From a virus: a DNA stretch of 64,000 nt. The notes beneath the pieces are model-generated. The model worked only from the letters and a program-made list of their open reading frames with translations. It was not told the origin of the DNA and ran no database searches. The position numbers were made by a program, and so were the translations under genes. The stretch spans positions 1-64,000 of IMG/VR virus record IMGVR_UViG_3300021964_000039. One strand, written 5' to 3'. Every line of letters begins with the position of its first letter. The first letter of the stretch is position 1. Shown here in pieces: positions 51,322 to 59,316 of this stretch.

Positions 51322-53769
51322 ATGAATATTGATATAGTTGCACAAGATTTATTTGATAAGATAAGAGGAACATTTCCTAATATTACAATAGGAGATGAAA
51401 TGGGTTCGGTTGTAAACGAACCTGCAAAAGCAAGATTTTTTGAATTTTCATATAATCCTGTTACAGATGATAAAGTAAGCATAAGTTTATCAGGTAAAGA
51501 CGGAGTTAGTGTAATGTATTCAAAAAACATTGTTGCAAGTGATATTCAAGAAGACAAGGACAAATGGTATAACTTTCTCAGAGAGCTTAGACAATTTGCA
51601 AGAAAAAGACTTTTGAATTTTGACACGAGAGATATAACAAAAAGTAATTTAAACAAAAGAGATTATCAATATTTGGCAAAAGCATCTGGAGAGGATACAA
51701 TGACTGAATCTAAATTATACGGCACAAGCAGACTTAGTTATCAAGACGTTGATGGCGCAAGGCTTGTGATAAAGCATAACAAACCTGTAAACCAAGACTT
51801 AGCAGCAGGCAGAACGCAAAATATTAGTAGCATATACATAGAAAGTTCTGAAGGAGAACGGTTTAAGTATCCGTATAAACATTTAACAGGTGCAAGAGCA
51901 ATGGCACGCCACGTTGCAGAAGGCGGAAATGCATATGATGACTTTGGTAAACACATTGTAGGATTATCAGAAGAACTATCAAAATTGCGTAAATTTAAAA
52001 ATTATATGTCCAGGTCATCTGTCATGGCAGAAGGATTAGCTGATTATTTGCCAACAGTAAATGAAAGAATACAGTCAGTCAAAAAGACAATAGAAAATCT
52101 ACAGAAAAAGTCATACTATGATACATTTAAAGAAACATACCAAGCTCCAGTATTAGAAGACGTTCCCCTAGAAGTTGCAGAAAACTGGATCGATCAACTT
52201 ACTATCCGCCAGTTTAATGAGGAACTAAAAGATATATTCCCTTATATATACAATCTTGTTAGCGAAGCTTCACTAGCAGAAGAAATTGGCCCAGAAGAAC
52301 TATTAGGCGAAGAAAGAGACGATGAAAAAATTGCTAAAGAATTAATGCAAAAAGGCTATGACAGCGACAACAGTGATGAAGAACTTCAAAATGCAATGAT
52401 TGAGCTAGGCTACGGAAAATATATGACTCGTGACCGTGATCTTATTGGTGATGTGTTAGATAGACTACACGATATGACTCATGGAGAAGATGACGGCCAG
52501 CCTAGTTCATATGACGAGTATCAAGATTTGTATGGTGGTGACGAAGACTTTGGCGGCTACGACGAAGCAATCGAATCTAGCATAGAAAGGTTAATGGGCC
52601 AGTTTGGCGAAGCTGATAAAACAGATGTATTGTTCCAAATTGAAGACGAGGATGGCGACAAGTACGAAGTTGTAAAATACATGGGCAAGGTTGTTGCATT
52701 TGATGCAAATCCAGAAGAACTGTCAGGTGGCGGAATGGGTCCATATGAGTATGATCCAAAGACTGGTACTATCGAAACTGAAAACGGTCCTAAGAAAACA
52801 AGAAAAATTGACGACCAAACATTTGGCGAAGCAGGTGATGAAGGCGGAATGAAACAAGCCCAAATAGAAGTACAAGATTGGTTTGAAAAATTCAACGAAT
52901 ACAAAGGAACAAATGGCGATGATCTAGCACAAGGATGGATACGTGCTACATTAGATACAGGCATTATGGCAGATGCTTATGACGAAAACGAAGTTGAAGC
53001 ATTTAACAAAATGAAAGGTTATCCAACAGACGAGATTGATACAAGTTGGCAAAAAGATGACTTTGCAGACTTTACTTCAAATAAATCAGGTGCTAGTCCA
53101 ATAACAGCCGCAATGTTTTCTACAATTAATGCTATAATGGACAAATACGGTATAGATGAAGAAGATGTCGATGATATGTCAAAAGCGGATGATCCATCAT
53201 ATGGCAAACCTGGTATGCGTGATGAAAGCGACGACACAGATTCTAAAGAACAAAAGACACCATTAGGCGAATTCATACTATCATATTACGATAGGCAATC
53301 AGGCGAATTTCCAAAAGGCGAAACTGCCGTATTAACCATGATAGAAAAAGATTACGGTGAAGAGTTCATAGAACCCGCAAAGGCGTTCATAGAATCAATA
53401 TACCAAGTAGTTGAAAAAGTTAACAATAGTTCAGTAGAACCAATGGATGCTACTGATATGCAAGAAGAAGAAGGCAGAGAACTAAACGATGCTGACAAAA
53501 AAGTCATGCAAAAACTAACCAGCATGGTTAAACAAAAGCAAAAAGAAATGCAAGACGCAAGAAAAGGCGGATATGACGAAGACGCAAGAATGATTGCGAG
53601 TCAACTAGAAGACTTCTACAGTATTGCTGAACTAATCAAAGGCAATAGACCAATGGGCTTAGACAATTCAGTAATGGATCTAGTACATGATATGTACGAC
53701 GAAGTTGGTGCAAAGTTTGATGAAGGCAACGAAGAACTAGATAGAATTAGAGGATTAGCCGGACTTTAA
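51322..53769 (+). CDS. Large acidic virion-associated protein (815 aa)
   Basis: The start is the ATG at 51322, five bases after the octamer GATAAATA (51309-51316); an in-frame TTG at 51307 would lie inside the promoter. The first 330 residues are mixed alpha/beta (GARLVIKHNKPVNQDLAAGR, RFKYPYKHLTGARAMARHVA). The rest is very acidic, rich in Asp/Glu/Gly (YDSDNSDEELQNAM, DRLHDMTHGEDDGQPSSYDE), with helical KQKQKEMQDARKGG near the end. Similar proteins accompany gp17 in marine T4-like phages, but no biochemical function is known to me. It ends the late cluster with a stem-loop at 53753. Confidence 0.6.
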   Translation: MNIDIVAQDLFDKIRGTFPNITIGDEMGSVVNEPAKARFFEFSYNPVTDDKVSISLSGKDGVSVMYSKNIVASDIQEDKDKWYNFLRELRQFARKRLLNFDTRDITKSNLNKRDYQYLAKASGEDTMTESKLYGTSRLSYQDVDGARLVIKHNKPVNQDLAAGRTQNISSIYIESSEGERFKYPYKHLTGARAMARHVAEGGNAYDDFGKHIVGLSEELSKLRKFKNYMSRSSVMAEGLADYLPTVNERIQSVKKTIENLQKKSYYDTFKETYQAPVLEDVPLEVAENWIDQLTIRQFNEELKDIFPYIYNLVSEASLAEEIGPEELLGEERDDEKIAKELMQKGYDSDNSDEELQNAMIELGYGKYMTRDRDLIGDVLDRLHDMTHGEDDGQPSSYDEYQDLYGGDEDFGGYDEAIESSIERLMGQFGEADKTDVLFQIEDEDGDKYEVVKYMGKVVAFDANPEELSGGGMGPYEYDPKTGTIETENGPKKTRKIDDQTFGEAGDEGGMKQAQIEVQDWFEKFNEYKGTNGDDLAQGWIRATLDTGIMADAYDENEVEAFNKMKGYPTDEIDTSWQKDDFADFTSNKSGASPITAAMFSTINAIMDKYGIDEEDVDDMSKADDPSYGKPGMRDESDDTDSKEQKTPLGEFILSYYDRQSGEFPKGETAVLTMIEKDYGEEFIEPAKAFIESIYQVVEKVNNSSVEPMDATDMQEEEGRELNDADKKVMQKLTSMVKQKQKEMQDARKGGYDEDARMIASQLEDFYSIAELIKGNRPMGLDNSVMDLVHDMYDEVGAKFDEGNEELDRIRGLAGL

Positions 53770-53788
53770 TAGTTTGGCTAATCTTTTT
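53753..53788 (+). terminator. Stem-loop overlapping the 3' end of the 815-residue gene
   Basis: GATTAGCC (53753-53760) pairs with GGCTAATC (53776-53783) over a 15-base loop, followed by five T residues (53784-53788). It separates the late genes from the gp32 promoter. Confidence 0.6.
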
Positions 53789-53818
53789 CAAAAAAATCAA
53801 TAATTTAGCAGAAAGTGG

Positions 53819-53847
53819 TTGACTTATGCTAAATAATATCGTATAGT
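53819..53847 (+). promoter_or_regulatory. Sigma70-type promoter for gp32
   Basis: TTGACT (53819-53824), a 17-base spacer, TATAGT (53842-53847) in a TATCGTATAGT context like that before the dNMP kinase. The late octamer GCTAAATA (53828-53835) lies within the spacer, so early and late polymerases could both use this site. Confidence 0.78.
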
Positions 53848-53853
53848 ACATAA

Positions 53854-53910
53854 TGTGCTATACAAATTTAGGCACAGTCATAAAGGCAAAACATTAAGGA
53901 GGCATATATT
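53854..53910 (+). promoter_or_regulatory. gp32 leader with hairpin and strong SD
   Basis: TGTGC (53854-53858) pairs with GCACA (53872-53876) upstream of AAGGAGG. In T4 the gp32 leader binds gp32 and blocks its own translation; here only the hairpin is visible and autoregulation is an inference. Confidence 0.4.
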
Positions 53911-54918
53911 ATGGCATCACTAGCAGAAATTAGAGCAAAGCTCAAAGAACAAGAATCGAGAACAGGTGGCAATTCAAATACCCCTGGCGATAACGCAATT
54001 TACCCATTTTGGAATATGAAAGAAGGCGAGAGTTCAACTCTACGTTTCCTTCCTGATGGTAACTCCGATAATACTTTCTTTTGGACAGAACGTTTAATGA
54101 TTAAACTTCCGTTCGCTGGTATTAAGGGCGAAACTGATTCACGTCCTGTACAAGTACAAATTCCATGTATGGAAATGTACGGCGAGACATGTAATATTCT
54201 TAACGAAGTGCGTGGCTGGTTCAAAGATCCGAGTCTAGAAGACATGGGTCGTAAGTACTGGAAAAAGCGTTCTTATATTTTCCAAGGCTTTGTAACAGAC
54301 AACCCATTAGCCGATGATAGTACTCCGGAAAATCCAATCCGTAGATTTATTATTGGTCCACAAATCTTCCAGATCATTAAGCAGGCACTTATGGATCCAG
54401 ATATGGAAGAACTACCAACAGATTACACTGCTGGTGTTGACTTCCGTCTTAACAAAACAAGTAAAGGCGGTTATGCAGACTATTCAACATCTAACTGGGC
54501 ACGTAGAGAACGTCCACTAGGTGATGCAGAGATGGCTGCTGTAAACCAAAATGGTTTATTTAATTTAAGTGATTTCCTACCTAAAAAGCCAGGTGAAGTA
54601 GAAGTTAAAGTAATGCAGGAAATGTTTGAAGCGTCAGTAGATGGTGAAGCATATGATCCAGATCGTTGGAGTCAATATTTCCGCCCAGCAGGGATGCAAG
54701 CACGTACAGGTGATCCAAATGTTTCATCGACAAACGGTACTGCTACTTCTAGATCCGAACCTGTAGCACAACCAACGCCAACGCCGGCACCTGCTCCAGT
54801 AGTAGAACCTGCACCTGCTCCAGAGGCAACTCCGGCAGCAACGACTGAAGCTGCACCTACAGAAGGTGGTAATGCTCAAGACATTCTAGCAATGATTAGA
54901 AGTCGTCAAGGACAATAA
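53911..54918 (+). CDS. gp32: Single-stranded DNA-binding protein gp32 (335 aa)
   Basis: Coats ssDNA during replication and recombination and interacts with UvsX/UvsY. MASLAEIRAKLKEQE is the basic cooperativity (LAST-like) N-terminus; the OB-fold core runs IYPFWNMKEGESSTLRFLPD, TFFWTERLMIKLPF, KYWKKRSYIFQGFV and RRFIIGPQIFQIIKQAL. Residues about 270-320 are a Pro/Ala/Thr-rich linker, followed by a short end that replaces the T4 acidic domain. Sigma70 promoter, long leader and AAGGAGG indicate high early output. uvsX follows, as expected for a recombination operon. Confidence 0.92.
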   Translation: MASLAEIRAKLKEQESRTGGNSNTPGDNAIYPFWNMKEGESSTLRFLPDGNSDNTFFWTERLMIKLPFAGIKGETDSRPVQVQIPCMEMYGETCNILNEVRGWFKDPSLEDMGRKYWKKRSYIFQGFVTDNPLADDSTPENPIRRFIIGPQIFQIIKQALMDPDMEELPTDYTAGVDFRLNKTSKGGYADYSTSNWARRERPLGDAEMAAVNQNGLFNLSDFLPKKPGEVEVKVMQEMFEASVDGEAYDPDRWSQYFRPAGMQARTGDPNVSSTNGTATSRSEPVAQPTPTPAPAPVVEPAPAPEATPAATTEAAPTEGGNAQDILAMIRSRQGQ

Positions 54919-54927
54919 TAATATATT

Positions 54928-55044
54928 ATGACAGCTATTAACGAAACCGAAGTAGAGATTCACGGTTTACCTGTCAAAACTTCAAAAGTTAATAGCTGTT
55001 TGCTTTTTGGTTTAGGAGAAATAAATGGCAACGAAGGCTTTTGA
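54928..55044 (+). CDS. Possible small ORF between gp32 and uvsX (38 aa)
   Basis: An ATG-started frame of 38 codons begins ten bases after gp32 and runs 20 bases into uvsX in another frame. Its start and codon 20 onward coincide with the two arms of the 12-bp inverted repeat, so it may be only a by-product of that element. The peptide begins MTAINETEVEIHGLPVK and lacks any known motif. There is no SD. It could be a leader peptide for uvsX translation or not expressed at all. Confidence 0.25.
   Translation: MTAINETEVEIHGLPVKTSKVNSCLLFGLGEINGNEGF
54931..54999. repeat. Perfect 12-bp inverted repeat between gp32 and uvsX
   Basis: ACAGCTATTAAC (54931-54942) and GTTAATAGCTGT (54988-54999) are exact reverse complements with a 45-base spacer; a T-rich TTGCTTTTT follows. 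The uvsX SD (GGAG) begins about 15 bases later. It could be a regulator site, an mRNA stem modulating gp32:UvsX ratio, or a processing site. Confidence 0.7.
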
Positions 55045-56110
55045 TCCGACAAAGTTTCGGACACAATTAACAAAATCCATTACAGGCATGAGTGCAGGAT
55101 TTAACGATCCTACTGATTGGATTTCAACTGGTAATTTTGCACTCAATTATCTTATCTCAGGAGACTTCAACAAAGGTGTTCCGATGGGTAAGGTAACAGT
55201 GTTTGCTGGTGAATCCGGCGCAGGTAAATCATATATCTGTGCAGGTAACATTGTGAAACACGCACAAGATCAAGGCATCTTTGTAGTACTAATTGACTCA
55301 GAGAATGCACTTGATGAATCGTGGCTACATGCATTAGATGTAGACACGTCAGAAGAAAAACTACTCAAACTAAACATGTCGATGATTGATGATGTTGCTA
55401 AAACTATTTCAACATTCATGACAGACTACAAAACAATGGCAGAAGAAGACCGTCCTAAGGTACTGTTTGTAATTGATAGTTTGGGTATGTTATTAACACC
55501 TACTGATGTTGATCAGTTTAACAAAGGTGATATGAAAGGTGATATGGGTCGTAAGCCTAAAGCACTAACATCGCTTGTACGTAACACAGTTAACATGATT
55601 GGCTCACATAATGTAGGCTTAGTATGTACTAACCACACTTATGCATCACAGGATATGTTTGATCCAGATGATAAGATTTCAGGCGGACAAGGCTTTATCT
55701 ATGCATCAAGTATCGTAGTTGCAATGAAGAAATTGAAACTAAAAGAAGATGAAGACGGTAATAAAGTCAGTCAAGTTATGGGTATCCGTGCAGGATGCAA
55801 AGTTATGAAAACACGTTATGCAAAACCGTTTGAAGGTGTGCAGGTAAAGATTCCATACGAAACAGGTATGAATCCTTACAGCGGACTATTTGAATTGTTT
55901 GAAGCAAAAGGTGTTGTAGAAAAACAAGGTAATAGATACAAATACACAACAATCGACGGCGAAGAAGTACTTGAATATCGTAAAAATTGGACAGGAAATC
56001 TACTTGACAAAGTTATGTTAGAATATGCAAATAAGGAGTCTTTGGTAAATACCTCTGATGATGCAGAAAATGACACATCTAATGTTGAGGAGCTAGTCGA
56101 TGCTGAATGA
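55025..56110 (+). CDS. uvsX: UvsX RecA-like recombinase (361 aa)
   Basis: The strand-exchange ATPase of T4-like recombination-dependent replication. Walker A GESGAGKS (62-69), VVLIDSENALDE (88-99), Walker B KVLFVIDSLG (145-154), the L1/L2 region (MKGDMGRKPKAL, GSHNVGLVCTNHTYASQDMF) and ISGGQGFIYASSIVVAMKK. The length is close to T4 UvsX (391). The start has AGGAG eight bases upstream. The small acidic gene overlaps its 3' end by 11 bases, and uvsY is two genes downstream, keeping the recombination machinery together. Confidence 0.95.
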   Translation: MATKAFDPTKFRTQLTKSITGMSAGFNDPTDWISTGNFALNYLISGDFNKGVPMGKVTVFAGESGAGKSYICAGNIVKHAQDQGIFVVLIDSENALDESWLHALDVDTSEEKLLKLNMSMIDDVAKTISTFMTDYKTMAEEDRPKVLFVIDSLGMLLTPTDVDQFNKGDMKGDMGRKPKALTSLVRNTVNMIGSHNVGLVCTNHTYASQDMFDPDDKISGGQGFIYASSIVVAMKKLKLKEDEDGNKVSQVMGIRAGCKVMKTRYAKPFEGVQVKIPYETGMNPYSGLFELFEAKGVVEKQGNRYKYTTIDGEEVLEYRKNWTGNLLDKVMLEYANKESLVNTSDDAENDTSNVEELVDAE

Positions 56111-56336
56111 AGATCAGATTGCCGATTTGTGGTTAGTATTTAAAGATTGTTTAGACAAAAAACAAGTTGAAGTAGCAGCAGAAAAGTTTATTGACTTTCT
56201 TGCAGATTATGGTGTATCAGATGAAACATTACGTGAAGTAATAGGAACTGATGCAGAACTTGAGGAAGCAATTACATACTACTTAGACGATGACGGTGTA
56301 GATGATGATGACGATTACAATGAATGGGATGACTAA
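56100..56336 (+). CDS. Small acidic protein between uvsX and uvsY (78 aa)
   Basis: A helical N-terminus (DQIADLWLVFKDCLDKKQVE) is followed by an extremely acidic tail (YYLDDDGVDDDDDYNEWDD) of the kind found in DNA mimics or ssDNA-binding-protein tails. It overlaps uvsX by 11 bases and uvsY by one base, so the three are translationally coupled. A role as a UvsX/UvsY cofactor, inhibitor or charge mimic is a guess from context; I do not recognise a family. Confidence 0.6.
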   Translation: MLNEDQIADLWLVFKDCLDKKQVEVAAEKFIDFLADYGVSDETLREVIGTDAELEEAITYYLDDDGVDDDDDYNEWDD

Positions 56337-56791
56337 TGGGTTGGTACTCTGAAGTATCTAGAGACATAAGCAAAATACCCGATGCTATACATTTTTTCGA
56401 AGCAGAATTAGAAGAAGCGAAAAAAGAATGTAGATTAAGCGGTAATGTTGAACGTGCTTCTTCGTCTATGCCAGGAATTGTAGAACATAGATTTAATCAA
56501 CTTCAAGAAATTGAAGCAATATTAAATTATATGAATATAGAGCTACGCAGGTTGCGTAGCTCATTTTTCAAAAAATATCTCGAAAACTACCAACGAGCTC
56601 TGTCTAGTCGTGACGTAGAAAAATACGTTGACGGCGAGGCAGACGTTGTTGACTATGAAAAGATTATCAACGAATTTGCACTAATGCGTAACAAATGGTT
56701 AGGTGTTCTAAAAGCACTTGATCAAAAGCAATGGCAGATTACTAATATTGTAAAATTAAGGGTTGCAGGCATGGAGGATGCTTCGCTTTGA
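56336..56791 (+). CDS. uvsY: UvsY recombination mediator (151 aa)
   Basis: UvsY loads UvsX on gp32-coated DNA. The helical protein contains HRFNQLQEIEAILNYMNIEL, RRLRSSFFKKYLENYQRAL, SSRDVEKYVDGEADVVDYEK and EFALMRNKWLGVLKALDQKQ, the usual UvsY order, with length near T4's 137. It is coupled to the acidic gene. A strong terminator-like hairpin (56540-56568) is inside the coding sequence under IELRRLRSS. The following glycosyltransferase begins TTG overlapping its stop. Confidence 0.88.
   Translation: MGWYSEVSRDISKIPDAIHFFEAELEEAKKECRLSGNVERASSSMPGIVEHRFNQLQEIEAILNYMNIELRRLRSSFFKKYLENYQRALSSRDVEKYVDGEADVVDYEKIINEFALMRNKWLGVLKALDQKQWQITNIVKLRVAGMEDASL
56540..56568 (+). terminator. Intragenic terminator-like hairpin within uvsY
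   Basis: GAGCTACGCA (56540-56549) and TGCGTAGCTC (56553-56562) form a perfect 10-bp stem with a 3-base loop (GGT), followed by A and five T residues (56564-56568). It has the form of a rho-independent terminator but lies in sense orientation inside the uvsY ORF; it could attenuate the operon, truncate uvsY mRNA, or be an RNA-processing hairpin. Confidence 0.55.
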
Positions 56792-57477
56792 TTGATACTT
56801 ACATAATTAGAATGAAAGGTAATGCCATATCAGAAGATCTTGCTAGTGAATTAGTAGCATCATTAGAAGCAAATGATATTACACACAATTTTTTCGATGC
56901 AATTCACGGTGATCAAATTGAAGATTGTTGGCAAAGGCAAGGTTTAAAGTTTTTTCATAAACTAAAGCCTTCCCGTAAACTACCTGGAATTAAAGGTTGC
57001 TTCTTAAGTCATTATATGTTATGGCTCAAGTCATTTAATGAAAATAAACCTTTGTTAATATTTGAACACGATGCAATCGTAGTCAAACCTATCTCAGAAA
57101 AAATAATAGATTTACCTTACGATGTGTTAAATTTAGACTTTGCTAGTAGGGTAGTAGAAAACTATCATGATTATGTTAAGCAAGATTTTGGCACATCAAT
57201 ACACAAATGGGTGCCACAACCAACGACAAAAGGGCTATCGTCTAAACTAAACAAAGCAAGTATTAAAGGTTTACATGCTTATATTATTAAACCGCAAGGT
57301 GCAAAACGTTTGACAGATTATATAAGACGTACTGGAGTTTTGCCAGCAGATATTGCTGTTAATTCTATAGCTTGTGACTTGCGATATACAAAAACTTGTT
57401 ATGCAATGGTAAATCCTAAATACTGGATAGATGCAAAAAACGGATCAAAGCATTCCTTTACAAGAGCTAAACCATGA
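56788..57477 (+). CDS. Glycosyltransferase family 25 (LPS biosynthesis type, 229 aa)
   Basis: GT25 enzymes add sugars to LPS or collagen. GIKGCFLSHYMLWLKS (68-83) and LLIFEHDAIV (89-98, with the family's E-D-D/H-D motif) are visible; the C-terminal HAYIIKPQGAKRL is the standard sugar-binding end. The start is TTG, overlapping the uvsY stop by four bases, with GGAGG upstream. It begins a set of overlapping glycan genes directly after the recombination cluster. Donor and acceptor unknown. Confidence 0.85.
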   Translation: MIDTYIIRMKGNAISEDLASELVASLEANDITHNFFDAIHGDQIEDCWQRQGLKFFHKLKPSRKLPGIKGCFLSHYMLWLKSFNENKPLLIFEHDAIVVKPISEKIIDLPYDVLNLDFASRVVENYHDYVKQDFGTSIHKWVPQPTTKGLSSKLNKASIKGLHAYIIKPQGAKRLTDYIRRTGVLPADIAVNSIACDLRYTKTCYAMVNPKYWIDAKNGSKHSFTRAKP

Positions 57478-58109
57478 ATATTGCTTGTGTATTAAAAGTA
57501 CAAAAGAGTAAGAATGCTATCTATACTACTGAATGGGTTGATAAACTTTACAGAGGTGTGAAACGTAATTTAGATACAAAGTTTAATTTCTATTGCTTAA
57601 CAAATGTAGAAACCAAATATGATGATATTCCATTAACTTCCGAAAGCGACGGATTTTGGAATAAAATAGAATTATTCAAAAAAGATTTATTTCAAGGACC
57701 GACTTTATATTTAGATTTAGATGTAGTTATTTGTAATAATATAACAAATCTTGTATACAATATGCGCCGTCATAAGTTCTTAATGACAAAAGAACCTTAT
57801 AAACAAATTAGTAATAGTAGTATTATGTTTTGGATAGGAGACTACAGCTACCTTTATAATAATTATATTGCTGACCAAAAAAATATTTGTGCAGAATATT
57901 CAAGAGTACCTAGGTATGGTGATCAGGCATACATTGCAGAAAATGTAAATCATAATTTTGTTGAAGAAATTGATCCAACTGCAATTAATTGGAAACATCA
58001 TGAAGTGAAAACAGAAATTAATAATCCTAAGTTTTTGATTTTCACAAGTAAACACCAAAAGCCTAGCAATAACAAAGACTTAAAAATAGTGAGAAAGAAC
58101 TGGATATGA
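57474..58109 (+). CDS. GT-A glycosyltransferase-like protein (211 aa)
   Basis: A small GT-A protein with metal-binding YLDLDVV (79-85, DxD) and a preceding GFWNKIELFKKDLFQGPTLY. The start MNIACVLKVQ and W-V-D-K-L-Y-RGVKRNL pattern fit nucleotide-diphospho-sugar transferases. It is coupled to GT25 and to the methyltransferase by ATGA overlaps, so the three probably act on one glycan. Specificity unknown. Confidence 0.72.
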   Translation: MNIACVLKVQKSKNAIYTTEWVDKLYRGVKRNLDTKFNFYCLTNVETKYDDIPLTSESDGFWNKIELFKKDLFQGPTLYLDLDVVICNNITNLVYNMRRHKFLMTKEPYKQISNSSIMFWIGDYSYLYNNYIADQKNICAEYSRVPRYGDQAYIAENVNHNFVEEIDPTAINWKHHEVKTEINNPKFLIFTSKHQKPSNNKDLKIVRKNWI

Positions 58110-58645
58110 AAGCACGAGAAAGAGTTATTCAACATATACCTAAAGGAGCAATTGGTGTAGAGATAGGAGTGCATCTAGGAGATTATTCGCAAAGAATACT
58201 AGATATATCTAAACCTAAATTATTATATCTTGTTGACCCATGGACGGTATTTCATAACGACGAACACGCCGACTCGTGGTACGGTGTGAATAATGTTAAT
58301 CAAAAAATTATGGACGAACGCTATGAATTAGTTCTAAATAGATTTGCAGATAATGATGCTGTAAAAGTAATTAGAGCAAAATCTACTGATGCTGCTGATA
58401 CTTTCGAAGACTTTAGTTTAGATTATATTTACTTAGATGGCGATCATTCTTACGAGGGCGTATGTGCTGACTTTGACGCTTATTTTCCTAAATTAAAGCG
58501 TAAAGGATTTATATACGGAGATGATTATATTGCAAATAATTGGTGGGGTGCAGGTGTGATTGATGCAGTGCATAAAAATCTCCACGAAAAAGATCTGCAA
58601 GTTGTGTTTATAACTGAATCACAATTTTGTATTCAAAAGTTGTAA
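58106..58645 (+). CDS. SAM-dependent methyltransferase, class I (179 aa)
   Basis: GVEIGVHLGDYS (17-28) is the SAM-binding loop; LYLVDPW (40-46) the acidic strand-2 end; YIYLDGDHSYEGVCADFDAY (108-127) with KGFIYGDDY matches the small sugar/macrolide O-methyltransferase family (TylF/Methyltransf_24 type) with its metal-binding Asp/His. It could O-methylate a sugar. It overlaps the GT-A gene by 4 bases and converges with the minus-strand sulfotransferase, sharing 13 bases. Confidence 0.85.
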   Translation: MKARERVIQHIPKGAIGVEIGVHLGDYSQRILDISKPKLLYLVDPWTVFHNDEHADSWYGVNNVNQKIMDERYELVLNRFADNDAVKVIRAKSTDAADTFEDFSLDYIYLDGDHSYEGVCADFDAYFPKLKRKGFIYGDDYIANNWWGAGVIDAVHKNLHEKDLQVVFITESQFCIQKL

Positions 58646-59316
58646 TTAAATATATTCAAATCTCTACCGTACAGGCGTTCAACTATACGTCTACTATGTT
58701 TTGTATAAACATTTCTATAGTTCGGTAGAGATACATTGCTAATATTTCTTATTGGCATTGCTACTTTACTTCCGGTGATTTGCTTTATTTTTTCAAATTC
58801 TGTTGCTAAGTTTTCTAATTTAATAATATTATCTACTACTATCTTACCATCTATTGTAACATAATCACACATATTAGCCCACGAAGCTAAGTCTCCTTCG
58901 CCGCCCGGATAAAAAATTTTCATGTTACCGTCAAATATTGTCCATGGTTTATGCAAATAATTTTCAACCCATGCGTCAAATCCTTTATGCCAAACTGCAA
59001 GTTCATCTTTGACTTGGCCATTCTTATCTGCTAACTTGTTTATATGAATTTCTAAAATTTGTTTTCTGTATTTGTAAAAACTTAAAGCTCTGTCAAAAGG
59101 ATTTCGTATTATTGTAAAGCTAGGCATGTTAGTATTAACAGTAATTAGGTCCGAATGTGTAATCGGAGCATGTATTCTTTCATTTAATTTGCCGTAAGTT
59201 TGTTTATACCAACGTCTAATACTTGTACCTGCAGCTTTAGGTATGTGAACAAACAAAATTGGGTTGCAATTATTTTTGTTTGTTTTTGGCCAGTAGCTCA
59301 TTTTTCGTATTCCCAT
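58633..59316 (-). CDS. Sulfotransferase-family protein, copy 2 (227 aa)
   Basis: PAPS-binding sites HIPKAAGTSIRRW (24-36) and FTIIRNPFDRALSFY (67-81) are intact and resemble the heparan-type Sulfotransfer_2 family. It would sulfate a glycan. It differs from the sulfotransferase at 47200 in almost all non-motif positions. A later ATG (codon 6) with GGGA upstream is an equally good start. It overlaps the upstream minus-strand methyltransferase-like gene by 19 bases. Confidence 0.82.
   Translation of the reverse strand: MGIRKMSYWPKTNKNNCNPILFVHIPKAAGTSIRRWYKQTYGKLNERIHAPITHSDLITVNTNMPSFTIIRNPFDRALSFYKYRKQILEIHINKLADKNGQVKDELAVWHKGFDAWVENYLHKPWTIFDGNMKIFYPGGEGDLASWANMCDYVTIDGKIVVDNIIKLENLATEFEKIKQITGSKVAMPIRNISNVSLPNYRNVYTKHSRRIVERLYGRDLNIFNYNF

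Noticed and set aside
53770-53910. tRNA or small RNA gene in the longest intergenic gap
   Set aside because: No cloverleaf-like pairing or GGTTCRA T-loop; the gap is explained by a terminator, promoter and gp32 leader.
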